NCBI RefSeq assembly: GCF_900100385.1
Contig: NZ_FNFC01000015.1
Coordinates: 18,926 to 82,925, forward strand
Reading direction: 5' to 3'
Source: Halovenus aranensis
Lineage (GTDB): Archaea > Halobacteriota > Halobacteria > Halobacteriales > Haloarculaceae
DNA length: 64,000 nt
The notes beneath the pieces were generated by a model that was not told the DNA's origin, did not search any database, and saw only the letters and a program-made list of their open reading frames with translations. Of the stretch, positions 34,775 to 44,838 are shown piece by piece. Each line of letters opens with the position of its first letter. Positions within the stretch are counted from its first letter, which is position 1. The position numbers and the translations under genes were made by a program.

Positions 34775-35523
34775 GTCCGACAGTCGCCCCCGACGGTGGC
34801 CGCGAGGTGGTCCTGTCGGTCGATGGGGTCGACGCCGGTTACGGCGAGACACAGGTCCTCCGAGACCTCTCGCTGTCGGTCGAAGAGGGCGAAATCGTCT
34901 CGCTAGTCGGGCGCAACGGTGCCGGCAAGACGACGACACTGCGGACGATAAACGGCATCCTCACTCCAACAGCAGGGACAGTCAGCTACCGCGGCGAGGA
35001 TATCTCCGGGCTGGACCAGACCGCGACCGCCAAACGCGGCATCTCGCTGGTTCCCGAAGAGCGCCAGATATTCCCGGAGCTATCGGTGATGGAGAATCTC
35101 CGGCTGGCCGAGTTCGGGGGCGCGACCGACGACGCCGCACACTCGGTGTCGGTCGATGAAGCACTCGGTATGTTCGAGAACCTCGCCGAGCGAACCGACA
35201 ACCCCGGCTCGTCGCTGTCGGGAGGCGAACAGCAGATGCTCGCCATCGCCCGGGCGCTGGTGGCGGGCGCGGACCTCATCCTGCTCGACGAGCCGACCGA
35301 GGGGCTGGCCCCCTACATCGTTCAGGACGTGATGGATATCGTCGAGGATATCAACGAGCGCGGTATCTCGGTGTTACTCGTCGAGCAGAACGTCCACGTC
35401 GGCTTGGAGCTCGCAGACCGGAACTACGTCATCGACCAAGGACGTATCGTCTGGGAGGGGACCTCCGAGGAACTCGAATCGAACCGCGCGATACTGGACC
35501 GCCACCTGGGAGTCAGCGTCTGA
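34771..35523 (+). CDS. livF: Branched-chain-type ABC transporter ATPase (LivF-like)
   Basis: The 250-residue ATPase has Walker A GRNGAGKTT, signature LSGGEQQML and Walker B LILLDEPTEGL, followed by the LivF-type histidine switch region EQNVHVGLELADR. It starts within the livG stop (ATGA). The VOC gene begins 3 bases after its stop, so the operon continues. It pairs with LivG. Confidence 0.94.
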   Translation: MSPTVAPDGGREVVLSVDGVDAGYGETQVLRDLSLSVEEGEIVSLVGRNGAGKTTTLRTINGILTPTAGTVSYRGEDISGLDQTATAKRGISLVPEERQIFPELSVMENLRLAEFGGATDDAAHSVSVDEALGMFENLAERTDNPGSSLSGGEQQMLAIARALVAGADLILLDEPTEGLAPYIVQDVMDIVEDINERGISVLLVEQNVHVGLELADRNYVIDQGRIVWEGTSEELESNRAILDRHLGVSV

Positions 35524-35526
35524 GCC

Positions 35527-36003
35527 ATGGAGACGCCGATTCGTGTCGACCACACAGGCATCGCAGTCGAGGCGATTAGCGACGCCGAGCCCGTGTTGTT
35601 CGCGCTCGGCTGTCGGAAACTCACCGAAGACTCCGTCGAGGGGCGGTTTCGCTGGGCCCAGTACGACTTCGGCCGTGACGCCTCGCGGCTCGAACTCATC
35701 GCGCCCGAGGCCGAGGAGACGTTTCTCACCGACTTTCTCGACGAGTACGGGCCGGGCCTACACCACGTCACGCTCGAAGTCGCAGACATCGACGCCGCCA
35801 TCGAGGCCCTCGAAGCCGCAGATATCGATGTCGTCGACTACGCCGAGTTCTCGGGCTGGACGGAGGCGTTTCTCTCACCCGCCAACCCAACCGGAACGCT
35901 GTTTCAACTGATGGAGTACCACGACGACTACGCCGACGGGCGGCCGCCCGCAGACGACCTGTATGTCGACGGGACGCGACTGACCCCCTCCGAAGAGCCC
36001 TGA
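35527..36003 (+). CDS. VOC superfamily protein (methylmalonyl-CoA epimerase-like)
   Basis: The 158-residue protein has paired VOC modules: RVDHTGIAVEAI, then GLHHVTLEVADID, with acidic ligands in LELIAPE and LFQLMEYH. This fits the metal site of glyoxalase, epimerase or extradiol dioxygenase-like enzymes. It resembles methylmalonyl-CoA epimerase in length and opening, but a ring-cleaving or other role in the catabolic operon is equally plausible. It follows livF by 3 bases and precedes a CoA ligase gene. Confidence 0.87.
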   Translation: METPIRVDHTGIAVEAISDAEPVLFALGCRKLTEDSVEGRFRWAQYDFGRDASRLELIAPEAEETFLTDFLDEYGPGLHHVTLEVADIDAAIEALEAADIDVVDYAEFSGWTEAFLSPANPTGTLFQLMEYHDDYADGRPPADDLYVDGTRLTPSEEP

Positions 36004-36069
36004 CGCCTTCGCCGTCGGGGTGTGTTACCGTCAATCTATCACAATTGTTTTTTAGGTTTGTGCGAGAAT

Positions 36070-37368
36070 ATGACGTACAACATGCCCTACAACGAGATAG
36101 AGGCGACAGACAGGTCGGAAATTCGAGAGGTTCAGAACGAACGCCTCCAAGAGACCGTGCAAAACGCCTACGAGAACGTGCCCCTCTATCGTGAGAAGAT
36201 GGACGAGGCCGGCGTCCATCCCGACGACATCGAAACCGTCGAAGACATCACGAAGCTGCCGACGACCACGAAAGAGGACTTTCGCGACGAGTATCCGGAC
36301 GGCCTCTTTGCGGTCGACCACTCGGAGGTGCGTCGGCTTCACGCCTCCTCGGGCACCACTGGCAAGCCCAAAATCGTCGCCTACACCGAGGACGACCTCG
36401 ACGTCTGGAAAGAGGCGATGGCACGCTCGCTCTCGGCGGCAGGCGTCACCGAGGACGACCTCGTGCAAAACGCCTACGGCTACGGGCTGTTCACGGGTGG
36501 TGCCGGTCTCCAGCAGGGTGCCGAGACCCTCGGTGCGGCGCTGCTCCCTATCGGCGGCGGCGACACCGAGAAACAGCTCGAAATGATGACCGACCTCGGA
36601 AGCGACGCGCTGGCGTGTACGCCCTCGTACTCGCTGTATATCGCCGAACACGCCGAAGAGCAGGGCATCGACCCGCGAGACCTCCCCATCTCGACAGTCA
36701 TCTTCGGAGCCGAGCCCTGTACGGACCCGATGCGCGAAGAAATCGAGCGCCGGCTCGACGTGAACGGTATCGACCTCTACGGGCTGTCCGAGATTGTCGG
36801 ACCGGGCGTCTCCATCGAGTGCCACGAGGCACAGGACGGTCTCCACGTCTGGGAGGACCAGTTCTACCCCGAGGTCGTCGACCCGGCGACCGGCGAGCCA
36901 GTCGAAGCGGGCGAGGAGGGCGAGCTCGTGCTCACGACGCTCAACAAGGAGGCCCTGCCGGTGTTGCGCTACCGGACCGGCGACATGACCTCGCTGAACT
37001 ACGAGGAGTGTGAGTGTGGCCGGACGATGGTCCGGATGGACAACGTCACCGGGCGCTCAGACGACCTGCTCATCGTCCGCGGCATCAACCTCTACCCGAG
37101 CCAAATCGAGGACACCATCCTCGAAATCGACGACGTGGCTCCCCACTACCGCATCGACCTCTACCAGCCCGAGAACCTCGACGTTATCGAGCTGACCGTC
37201 GAGCAGGCAGAGGACGCCCAGCGCGGCAAAGACCAGCTCAAAGAGGTCGTCGCCGAACGCCTCGACGCGGTGCTCGCGTTCACACCAGACTCACTCGAAA
37301 TCGTCGACCCTGGCGCAATCGCCCGGACCGAAGTCGGCAAGGTCCAGCGCGTCTACGACCACCGCTAG
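36070..37368 (+). CDS. paaK: Phenylacetate-CoA ligase-like acyl-CoA synthetase
   Basis: The 432-residue enzyme has the AMP-binding loop ASSGTTGKPKIV, the second motif YGLSEIVGPGV, and the C-terminal R-x-D/K-x-x-x-x-x-x-G pattern in TGRSDDLLIVRGINLYP. These match PaaK (phenylacetate-CoA ligase). The reaction is ATP plus acid plus CoA to acyl-CoA, AMP and diphosphate. In context it probably activates the acid imported by the neighbouring ABC system. The aromatic nature of the substrate is inferred only. I chose ATG 36070; ATG 36082 is close behind. The upstream AT-rich region (tctatcacaattgtttttta) is a likely promoter. Confidence 0.88.
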   Translation: MTYNMPYNEIEATDRSEIREVQNERLQETVQNAYENVPLYREKMDEAGVHPDDIETVEDITKLPTTTKEDFRDEYPDGLFAVDHSEVRRLHASSGTTGKPKIVAYTEDDLDVWKEAMARSLSAAGVTEDDLVQNAYGYGLFTGGAGLQQGAETLGAALLPIGGGDTEKQLEMMTDLGSDALACTPSYSLYIAEHAEEQGIDPRDLPISTVIFGAEPCTDPMREEIERRLDVNGIDLYGLSEIVGPGVSIECHEAQDGLHVWEDQFYPEVVDPATGEPVEAGEEGELVLTTLNKEALPVLRYRTGDMTSLNYEECECGRTMVRMDNVTGRSDDLLIVRGINLYPSQIEDTILEIDDVAPHYRIDLYQPENLDVIELTVEQAEDAQRGKDQLKEVVAERLDAVLAFTPDSLEIVDPGAIARTEVGKVQRVYDHR

Positions 37369-37412
37369 CTGCTGGCGGTTTTTCTCACCGTGTGAGCGGC
37401 TGGACGCTGACG

Positions 37413-38705
37413 CTAGACCTCGATATCTTCCTGGAGCCGGTCGATAGACTCGAAAATCTCCTCGACCAACTCGGCCTGTCGGTCGCTGTGGTCGCTGACG
37501 TTCGACAGCTCATCGGCGATTTCGGCCATCTCCTCGGCGGTCTCGTCGAGGGAAGCCGCGACGCTCTCGACGCTCTCGGCCTGGTCTTGGGTTGCCCGCG
37601 AGGTCTCGTCCATCGCCTCTGAGACCTGGGTCACCATCTCCGTGATTTCGACCTGGTTGTCGGCGACGGTCTCGACGGCGTCTATCGCCTCGCCCACCTC
37701 GTCTTGGGTGTCGGTGACGCTGTCGAGCGTCTCGTCGATGTCCGCGCGGATGTCGGCCGCAATCGTCTCGATTTCGGCGACCTCCTCGCGGGACTGCTCG
37801 GCGAGACCTTTCACCTCGTCGGCGACGACGGCGAACCCTTCGCCTTTCTCGCCGGCCCGGGCGGCCTCGATGTTCGCGTTCAGGGCAAGCATGTTCGTCT
37901 GGTCGGCGATGTCCTGGACGACCTCGACGATTTCGTCCAACTCGTCGGCCCGCCCGCGCAGTTCGCGGCTGTTCTCTTGGACCAGCGAGATGGCAGAAGC
38001 GACGCTCTCCATGGCGCGCTCGGCGGCCTCGGCGGACTCCTGGGTCGACTCGACCAACTCGGTCGTCGTGTCGGTCTGGTCGCTGACCTCGTCGGTACTG
38101 GAAGCGATTTCCTCGACGGTCGCGCTGAACGAAGAAACCTCCGAGCGCAGTTCTTCGAGGCGCTCGTGTTGGGCGTCTGCCCGCTCGACGGCCTCGCGGG
38201 CGTCTCTGCGGGTCTCGTCTGCGTGGTCCCGGAGTTCGGTCACGTTGGTCTCGACGTTCTGTGAGACCTCCTCCTGGATGTGTTGCATCTGATGTTGTGT
38301 CTCGATGAGCTCGGTCACCGAGGCGATGACCTCGACGACGGCGGCGACGTTGCCCTCGGGGTCGGGAATCGGAATCGCCATCGCGCGGGAGTGAAAGTCG
38401 TGCCCATCGGCGTCTGTTGCGGTCCGAATCTGTGTCTCGCGAATCGGCTCGCCTTTCCGGAGTACCTCCTCGGCGAGCGTCTCGTCTTCGCCCTCGGTGC
38501 CGAATACGTCGTATGCCTGTTCGCCCCGTACCTCCTCGGCGCTGTACCCGATTAACTCCGCTATCGCGTCGTTCCAGCCGGTAATGCGCCCGTCGCTGTC
38601 GATGACAAAGACCGGCTCCGGATACGACGCAATCAGCATCTCGAAGGCGTGTTTCCAGAACTCTGTGCCCGCGGCCTGCTCGTCGGTATGAATGCTGAGA
38701 CTCAT
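37413..38705 (-). CDS. Soluble methyl-accepting transducer with PAS domain
   Basis: The 430-residue protein has a PAS domain at about 20-140 ([16 protein letters not shown]). Then come long coiled-coil helices and the MCP signalling hairpin, with the highly conserved [19 protein letters not shown] and [14 protein letters not shown]. There is no membrane helix, so it is a cytoplasmic signal transducer for CheA/CheW. The PAS domain may bind heme, flavin or another ligand. I chose the ATG at 38705 (MSLSIHTDE) over a GTG 9 bases upstream. Confidence 0.9.
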   Translation of the reverse strand: MSLSIHTDEQAAGTEFWKHAFEMLIASYPEPVFVIDSDGRITGWNDAIAELIGYSAEEVRGEQAYDVFGTEGEDETLAEEVLRKGEPIRETQIRTATDADGHDFHSRAMAIPIPDPEGNVAAVVEVIASVTELIETQHQMQHIQEEVSQNVETNVTELRDHADETRRDAREAVERADAQHERLEELRSEVSSFSATVEEIASSTDEVSDQTDTTTELVESTQESAEAAERAMESVASAISLVQENSRELRGRADELDEIVEVVQDIADQTNMLALNANIEAARAGEKGEGFAVVADEVKGLAEQSREEVAEIETIAADIRADIDETLDSVTDTQDEVGEAIDAVETVADNQVEITEMVTQVSEAMDETSRATQDQAESVESVAASLDETAEEMAEIADELSNVSDHSDRQAELVEEIFESIDRLQEDIEV

Positions 38706-38840
38706 CAACTCCACCAGAGCGTTCTATCCGATGATGTGTTCACTCCATCTTAGTAGTGTCGCCGCGGAGACCGTTTCACCGGTCGACGCCAGGGTGAATA
38801 GTTCGATACATTTTATTTTCGGTCTAGCATAACCGTCGAT

Positions 38841-39329
38841 ATGGTCGCCCGTCACTGGCTGTATTTCGCTGGCTTCGTGCTGAGTGGTATCGGCGTCGTC
38901 GGCGCTGGCCTGCTGGGGGTGCTCGACGCGCTGTCGGTGCTTGCCGGTGGCGTTGCCACAGGCGAGGAACTGGTCGTGTTGAGGATGCTCGGAGCGGCCG
39001 CCGAGTGGCTCGTCGTCGCCGTCGTCTTCGGGTTACTCGCTGTCGTCTTGCTGGCTGGGACGGTCGTCTCCGTCCTCCGGAACACGTCGCTGTACCGGAG
39101 CGACCGGCTGGTGACCGTCGTCGAGCGTCTCGAACGGGAGTACCCTATCTTGCGTGAGTTCGACGCCGCCGAGCGCGTCGAGCCGACGACCGAAGACCGC
39201 AAACAGGAGCTCCGAGAACGCTATCTCGACGGCGAAATCAGCGACGAGGAGTTCGAACGCGAACTCGACCGACTCCTCAACGAGGAGGACGACAGCACGC
39301 GAAACAGGAGCTACGAGTTCGAGACCTAA
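38841..39329 (+). CDS. SHOCT domain membrane protein
   Basis: The 162-residue protein has two membrane helices (about 7-35 and 50-80) and a C-terminal SHOCT-type motif, KQELRERYLDGEISDEEFER. The motif is common in prokaryotic membrane proteins and its function is unclear. It shares a short promoter region with the divergent transducer gene. It converges with the HtrA-like gene with a 4-base overlap. The role is unknown. Confidence 0.85.
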   Translation: MVARHWLYFAGFVLSGIGVVGAGLLGVLDALSVLAGGVATGEELVVLRMLGAAAEWLVVAVVFGLLAVVLLAGTVVSVLRNTSLYRSDRLVTVVERLEREYPILREFDAAERVEPTTEDRKQELRERYLDGEISDEEFERELDRLLNEEDDSTRNRSYEFET

Positions 39330-40426
39330 CTCAGCGGCGACCGGGAGCGCTCGGGCCGGGCGACGAGTTCGGTCTCGACGGTCCGCTCGTTCCCGTCTCG
39401 GAGGACCGTCAGCGCAAGCGTCTCCCCCGGTTTCGTCTGGAGCGCGAGATGACTCGCGAGGTCTTCGACCGAGCGGACGGTCCGTTCGTCGGCCGCCAGG
39501 AGGATGTCGCCACCGACGGGGACTCGCGCGCCGTCGATGTACTCGATGGTGCCGGGCCGGAGCGTGTCGTCGGCCGGACTCGCACGCACTGTCTGGACGA
39601 CGGCCAGCCCTCGTGGCTCGTCGAGACCGTTCGCCTCGGCAACCGTCGGTGTCACATTCGCCAGCGAGACACCCAAGTACGCGTGGTCGTACGCGCCGTC
39701 CTCGACGAGTCCCGGGACGACGCGCCGGGCGAGCGCCGCCGAGATGCCGAAGGCGATGTTGTCGCCGCGCTTCGCGTTGACCACGCCGAGAACAGCGCCG
39801 TCGAGTGACATCAGCGGGCCGCCGCTGTTGCCGGGGTTGACCGCGGCGTCGGTCTGAATGGCGTCGGGAATCCGGTAGCCTGCTGGCGACGGAATCAGCC
39901 GGTCGACGCCGCTGACCAGCCCCGAGGAGACCGACCCGTCGAGGTTGTAGGGGTTGCCGATAGTGACGACCTCTTGGCCGACCGCGGGCGGCGTTTCAGC
40001 GAGAGGCAGCGGTGTCGCTTGCTCTGGAACGTCTGTGGCGGCGATGACAGCGAGGTCGCTGTGTCTGTCGGTGCCGCGCACTTCTCCCTCGCTCCAGGTG
40101 CCGTCGTGATAGCGCAGTTGTACTGTCGACGCGTTGCCGACGACGTGGGCGTTCGTGACGATGTGCCGGTTGTCGTACTGAAACCCCGTTCCCTGCCCCT
40201 GGCCGGCGTCTACCAGAACGACAGAGGAGATGGCGTTCCGATACACGCGGGCGTAGCCGCTGTCGGTGCGTGACAACCGCCGCGTGGGTTCGGGCGACTG
40301 CGAGGGGGTGGGTGACTCGTCGGAGTCAGACGACGACAGCGGCGCGTTACACCCTGCCAGGCCGACTGTGAGTGCGATACCGCCGAGCTTGAGGACGCGC
40401 CGGCGTGAAGATGTCTCTCGAGACAT
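39326..40426 (-). CDS. HtrA/DegP-like serine protease, Tat lipoprotein
   Basis: The 366-residue precursor has a twin-arginine signal (SRRRVLKLGG), lipobox LAGC with lipid-accepting C26, a Ser/Pro-rich linker and a trypsin-like domain. The catalytic triad is visible: H94 in TNAHVVG, D124 in HSDLAV, S201 in GNSGGP. A C-terminal PDZ domain (about 265-360) is the HtrA arrangement. It is expected outside the membrane as a folded, lipid-anchored protease for damaged proteins. It is monocistronic. Confidence 0.92.
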   Translation of the reverse strand: MSRETSSRRRVLKLGGIALTVGLAGCNAPLSSSDSDESPTPSQSPEPTRRLSRTDSGYARVYRNAISSVVLVDAGQGQGTGFQYDNRHIVTNAHVVGNASTVQLRYHDGTWSEGEVRGTDRHSDLAVIAATDVPEQATPLPLAETPPAVGQEVVTIGNPYNLDGSVSSGLVSGVDRLIPSPAGYRIPDAIQTDAAVNPGNSGGPLMSLDGAVLGVVNAKRGDNIAFGISAALARRVVPGLVEDGAYDHAYLGVSLANVTPTVAEANGLDEPRGLAVVQTVRASPADDTLRPGTIEYIDGARVPVGGDILLAADERTVRSVEDLASHLALQTKPGETLALTVLRDGNERTVETELVARPERSRSPLS

Positions 40427-40475
40427 CTCTGTCTGGCTGTTAGAACGGCGGCGTTGTGTATTTTCTGGCCCAGCC

Positions 40476-41108
40476 CTATCGCCCAGGCCCCGCGAGAAAC
40501 CACTTCACGAGTCGGGCCTCGCCTCGACGAAGCACCGTGCTCGCGCTCGATTTGTCGACGCCGACGCTGTCTGCCAGTTCCGCGAGCGTACAGCCGCGTG
40601 GCACCTCGAAATAGCCCTCGCGGACGGCGGCTTCGAGCAGTTCGCGCTGGCGGTCAGTCAGCAGCGATTCGGTCTCGGCGGTGGTGACGAGCGCATCGAG
40701 TTCGTACGGTCGCGGGAGCGCCTCAAGCGCCGCCTCCAGCCTGTCGAGTTCCTCTCTGGTCCCGGTCAGGTCGAACGCGTACCACCCGACCTCGACGTCG
40801 ACGGGGAACTCGATGGTGAACCCGGAGCGCTCGACGAACTCGTAGAGGCCGGTGTCGGAGGTCTCGTACTTGCCAAGAGCACGCTCTCGGCCCGATTCGA
40901 GCAGTTCGTAGCTGTGTATCGCCCGGTGGTCGCGCATCGACGCGATGACCGCCTCGGGGTCGCCGCCACGTATCTCGCCGAGTTCGAGCGCCCGGCCGTC
41001 TATCTTGTATCCCGACAGCAGCCGGAACGTCGTCTCCGGGTACGCCGTCGACAGCTCCGCGACCCAGAGGTCCTCGGGGAGCTTGATGCGAAAGCGAGCG
41101 CTAATCAT
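40476..41108 (-). CDS. bat-type HTH transcriptional regulator
   Basis: The 210-residue protein ends in an HTH_10 domain with the typical TDRQRELLEAAVREGYFE and TLAELADSVGVDKSSASTV. This class of haloarchaeal regulators is named after Bat. The N-terminal half is a ligand-sensing domain of unknown type. It is read away from the RND exporter gene, so it probably controls that exporter, its own gene or both. I chose the ATG at 41108 (MISARFRIKL); residues upstream are not conserved-looking. Confidence 0.88.
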   Translation of the reverse strand: MISARFRIKLPEDLWVAELSTAYPETTFRLLSGYKIDGRALELGEIRGGDPEAVIASMRDHRAIHSYELLESGRERALGKYETSDTGLYEFVERSGFTIEFPVDVEVGWYAFDLTGTREELDRLEAALEALPRPYELDALVTTAETESLLTDRQRELLEAAVREGYFEVPRGCTLAELADSVGVDKSSASTVLRRGEARLVKWFLAGPGR

Positions 41109-41237
41109 GGGCGTCGTCGCGGGGAGTGACTGACTGAACATCCGTACTGTCGTTCGAGGCGGCAAGCCACGGTGAGTCTGTCACCAACATGTTGGTACAA
41201 ATTGCAAGTTATAGCTCATAATACATGAGCGTACGGA

Positions 41238-41312
41238 ATGACAGAACGTACGACAGGAATCGACGCCAGACAGGATAGCACAGCAGAGAGCGACATCCGG
41301 GAGGGGCGGTGA
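41238..41312 (+). CDS. Possible short leader peptide before the RND exporter
   Basis: A 24-codon ORF (MTERTTGIDARQDSTAES...) ends 3 bases before the exporter ATG at 41315 and overlaps an alternative GTG start. It could couple translation or be a chance ORF. Codon use is mixed, so confidence is low. Confidence 0.25.
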   Translation: MTERTTGIDARQDSTAESDIREGR

Positions 41313-41314
41313 CA

Positions 41315-43882
41315 ATGTCGTCGCCCTTCGAGTGGCTTGCCGACCGCGTCGCCGCAGTGACGGCGAACCACGACCTGCTGGTCATCGTCGTCGCGCTGTT
41401 GTTGACCGGCGTCGCCGGGGCAGGACTCGTGAATCTCGACATGGCCGACCAAACCGCAATCGACGACGGCGTGTTCAACGCGACCGAGGTCGGCGACGGC
41501 CTCCAGTATCTCGACAGACACTACATGGACGGACAAGATACGGCGGTCTCCAGCGTCTACGTCCGGCCCGAGGGGAACGCCCTCTCGCGGTCGTCGCTGG
41601 CCGCGACACTCGCCTACCAGGAGGCGGTCCTCGACAACGCGACCGTCGCGAGCGAGTTGCGAGGCGAGCGAATTCAGGGACCACCGACGCTTATCGGGAC
41701 ACACCTCGCCGGCGCGAACGCGTCCGTCGCCAAACAGCGGGCCGCAATCGAGGAGGCAACCGACGCACAGTTGCGCGAGGCGATTCGGGCGACACTGGGT
41801 GACCCCGTCGTCGCCGGCCGGTATCTCCCGGCGGGCTACGAACCCGGCAGCGCGACCGCCGAGAGCATGCGCACCCAGTTCACGTTCGCGGTCGCCAGCG
41901 TGACCCAGCAACAGGAGCCGTTACCCGACGAGCGGGCACAGACGGCCCTGTACGAGGCGGCCACGGACCGGCCCGCGGTCTTCACGATGGGGACCGTCGC
42001 ACAAGCCGACTGGAGCGAACAACAGATTGCCGACGTATTCTTGCTCGTGGTGCCGCCGGCGCTGGTGCTCGTAGTTGCCGTGCTGGCGTTTGCCTACCGC
42101 GACCTCGTCGACGTGTTACTCGGGTTCACGGGCGTCTGTGTCTCGCTGGTCTGGTTTTTCGGTATCCTGGGCTGGCTCGGGATTCCGGCCGGCTTCGCCA
42201 GTATCGTCGGCCCCGTTCTCATCGTCGCGCTGAGTATCGACTTCGGGTTACACGTGTTCATGCGCCACCGCGAACGACGTGCCGCGAGCGCGGACGGCGC
42301 AGATACCGGCGTCCGGCCGGCGATGCGCCGCTCAACCGCCTCGGTGATGGTCGCGTTCCTGCTCGTGGCCGTGACCGCGGCCGTCGGCTTCCTCGCCAAC
42401 ATCACCAACCCCGTCGGCTTCATCCGAGCGTTCGGTATCGTTATCACGCTCGGCGTGCTCGCCGCGGTGTTCGTCTTCGTGACGCTGGTCCCGGCACTGA
42501 AAGTCCGGGTCGACACGATGCTCGAATCCAGAGGCGTCGACCGCCGCAAGACCGCGCTGGGAACGAGCGGGTCGCTCAAGCCGCTGCTCGGGTCGGGGGT
42601 TACGCTCGCTCGCCGGGGTGCGCTCGTCGTGGTCGTCGTCGCGCTCGTCGTTGGCGGGGCCGGCCTGCTCACCTACGACGAGTTGGACAGACAGGGGTTC
42701 CAGCAGAGTTTCGTCACCGAAGACGACTGGCAGACAGACCTGCCCGGCCCGGTCGGCTGGAGCGCCCACGAGACCGAGTTCCGACAGAACCAGCAGTACG
42801 TGCAGTCGAACTTCCGGTCCGACGACGACCGCGAGCGCCGGACGACGTTCCTGATACGCGGTGACGTGACCGACCCGCGCGCACTCGAAGCCGTCCACCG
42901 GGGCACGCAGGCCGCAAAAGAGAGCCCGATGACCTTCGAACAGGGCGGCGAAGTGTCGGTCATCTCGCCGCTCTCGCTCGCGGTCGACACCGCAGTCGAC
43001 GACGAGGCGTTCGCAGCACTGCTCGCCGGCGTGGCCGCAGACGACGACCGCCTCGATGGGCTGCTCTCGTCGGTCGCAGCGGAGAACCCGGCGTTCGCCG
43101 AGCGAATGGCGGCGACGACGCCCGCGGATGTCGAGGGTGACCTCGGTCTGGTCTACGACGCGCTGTACGACGCGAACGACCAGACGGGTGTCGTCCTCGA
43201 ACGGCGGGCGGGCGGGTACGAGTCGATGCGGCTGGTCATCCCCGTCGAGCAGGGACTCGATGTCGACGAGCGCGGCCAAGAGATGCACGCTATCGCCGAC
43301 GAGATGGAAACCGACGCATACGACGTGGTGCCGGTCGACTTCGCCACCGTCGCCAACGCCGGCCTAGGCGAGATTGCCGACAGCATCATCTGGACGATGG
43401 GACTCGCCTTCGCGGGCATCGCGCTCGTCCTCGCGGCGACCTACCGAATTGAGCGCGGAAGCGCTACTCTCGGTATCGTCACTGTCGTCCCAATCGTGCT
43501 GGTCGTCGGCGCTGTCTTCGCCAGCATGGCCCTGCTTGGACTCTCGTTGACGTTCATCACGGCCTTCCTCGTCAGCATCACCATCGGCTTAGGCATCGAC
43601 TACAACATCCACGTCAGCGACCGGTTCGCCCACGAACTCGCCGACGGTGCCGAGCCAGTCGAAGCGCTCTCGACGACAGTCACCGGCACCGGCGGGGCGT
43701 TGCTCGGCAGCGCGCTCACCTCGAGTGCGGCGTTTGCGACACTGCTGGTCCATCCGTCGGTCGTCTTCCAGTCGTTCGGGTTTATCGTCGTGGTCGCGTT
43801 GGTCCTCTCGTTTGTCGTCAGCGTTCTCGTCTTCCCGAGCATGCTGTTGGTGTGGGCGCGAGCGAGTCGTCCGACGCGATAA
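41315..43882 (+). CDS. RND superfamily exporter (MmpL-like)
   Basis: The 855-residue membrane protein has two repeated halves, each with a long external domain followed by a block of about five to six helices. Characteristic segments include VVPPALVLVVAVLAFAYRD and SIDFGLHVFMRHRERRAA in the first half, and IGLGIDYNIHVSDRFAHE in the second. This is the MMPL/RND exporter pattern of archaea. It probably moves lipids or small molecules outward using an ion gradient. It lies divergent from a bat-type regulator, suggesting regulation by that protein. I chose the ATG at 41315. Confidence 0.9.
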   Translation: MSSPFEWLADRVAAVTANHDLLVIVVALLLTGVAGAGLVNLDMADQTAIDDGVFNATEVGDGLQYLDRHYMDGQDTAVSSVYVRPEGNALSRSSLAATLAYQEAVLDNATVASELRGERIQGPPTLIGTHLAGANASVAKQRAAIEEATDAQLREAIRATLGDPVVAGRYLPAGYEPGSATAESMRTQFTFAVASVTQQQEPLPDERAQTALYEAATDRPAVFTMGTVAQADWSEQQIADVFLLVVPPALVLVVAVLAFAYRDLVDVLLGFTGVCVSLVWFFGILGWLGIPAGFASIVGPVLIVALSIDFGLHVFMRHRERRAASADGADTGVRPAMRRSTASVMVAFLLVAVTAAVGFLANITNPVGFIRAFGIVITLGVLAAVFVFVTLVPALKVRVDTMLESRGVDRRKTALGTSGSLKPLLGSGVTLARRGALVVVVVALVVGGAGLLTYDELDRQGFQQSFVTEDDWQTDLPGPVGWSAHETEFRQNQQYVQSNFRSDDDRERRTTFLIRGDVTDPRALEAVHRGTQAAKESPMTFEQGGEVSVISPLSLAVDTAVDDEAFAALLAGVAADDDRLDGLLSSVAAENPAFAERMAATTPADVEGDLGLVYDALYDANDQTGVVLERRAGGYESMRLVIPVEQGLDVDERGQEMHAIADEMETDAYDVVPVDFATVANAGLGEIADSIIWTMGLAFAGIALVLAATYRIERGSATLGIVTVVPIVLVVGAVFASMALLGLSLTFITAFLVSITIGLGIDYNIHVSDRFAHELADGAEPVEALSTTVTGTGGALLGSALTSSAAFATLLVHPSVVFQSFGFIVVVALVLSFVVSVLVFPSMLLVWARASRPTR

Positions 43883-43916
43883 AAACCACTATCTGTCCAG
43901 CAGTACAACTGCGCGT

Positions 43917-44822
43917 ATGACCAAACGCCACGTCTCTCTGCCGACGGAGATGGCAGAGAGCCTGCAGGAGTTCGTCGACGAGGTCGACCGTCGGCTCGCA
44001 AGCGAGGAGGACACCTGCGCCGTGGTCGAGGACGTGCTCGTGGACCTCCACGGGGACCGCGAAGCCTACGAACGATGGCAGTCAGGCGGCGACGTGTCGC
44101 CGGCAGAGCGCGTTCGCCTCCAGAGTTACGACCCCTGTAACGCGACACTGGAAAGCGAGTACTACGCCGAAGTCGAAGCCGAAGACGAGCAGTTCCAGCG
44201 TTCGAAACACCTCCAGTGGCTCTGGCGGCAGTTCGACGCCACGCCGATGGCTGACAACGTCGATTTCGCGCTCGAATTCCGGTCGATGCTCGCCGATCAT
44301 CTCTTTGCCGAGTGTGGCGAGAACTGCCGGTTTTTCAAGGGTATCTCGATGACCTACGGCCACAACATCTCGGTCGGCGACAACGTCGTCATCCACGACG
44401 AGGTGCACCTCGACGACCGCGGGACTCTGACAATCGGCGACCGTGTCTCAGTTTCCGACAGCGCACACATCTACAGCCACGACCACGATGTGGTCGACCA
44501 GACAGAGGTCCGCAACTACCACACAGTTCTCGAAGACGACGCCCGCATCACCTTCGATTCGATGGTCCGGGCGGGCGTGCGTGTCGGTGAGAACGCGATT
44601 CTGGCGGCGAAATCCGCCGCACAGCGGGATATTCCGGCCCACCACATCGCGGCCGGCTCGCCCGCGGAGTCCATCGCCGTCAAGCCGGGCTGGGAGTCTG
44701 TCGCGACCCCGCTGGAGGAGGCAAACGTCGACCGTCGCGAACAGCGCCGCATCGAGTACGACCTCCCCGACGACCTCGACGTGTTCGACGAGTTCGAGCG
44801 CGACCGCTCGCCGCCGGAGTAG
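43917..44822 (+). CDS. Hexapeptide-repeat acyltransferase
   Basis: The 301-residue protein has an N-terminal helical region (1-140), then a left-handed beta-helix with hexapeptides (ISVGDNVVIHDEVHL, LTIGDRVSVSDSAHI) and a catalytic-type histidine in YSHDHDV. This matches the maltose/galactoside O-acetyltransferase-like family (LbH). The acceptor is unknown. The start is the ATG at 43917 (MTKRHVSLPTEM), 34 bases after the exporter stop. It converges with an alpha/beta hydrolase gene. Confidence 0.87.
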   Translation: MTKRHVSLPTEMAESLQEFVDEVDRRLASEEDTCAVVEDVLVDLHGDREAYERWQSGGDVSPAERVRLQSYDPCNATLESEYYAEVEAEDEQFQRSKHLQWLWRQFDATPMADNVDFALEFRSMLADHLFAECGENCRFFKGISMTYGHNISVGDNVVIHDEVHLDDRGTLTIGDRVSVSDSAHIYSHDHDVVDQTEVRNYHTVLEDDARITFDSMVRAGVRVGENAILAAKSAAQRDIPAHHIAAGSPAESIAVKPGWESVATPLEEANVDRREQRRIEYDLPDDLDVFDEFERDRSPPE

Positions 44823-44838
44823 TGTCGCGTCCTGTTTC

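Noticed and set aside
42332..43288. Minus-strand ORF of 318 codons
   Set aside because: It is antisense to the RND exporter, with arginine- and valine-rich shadow composition.
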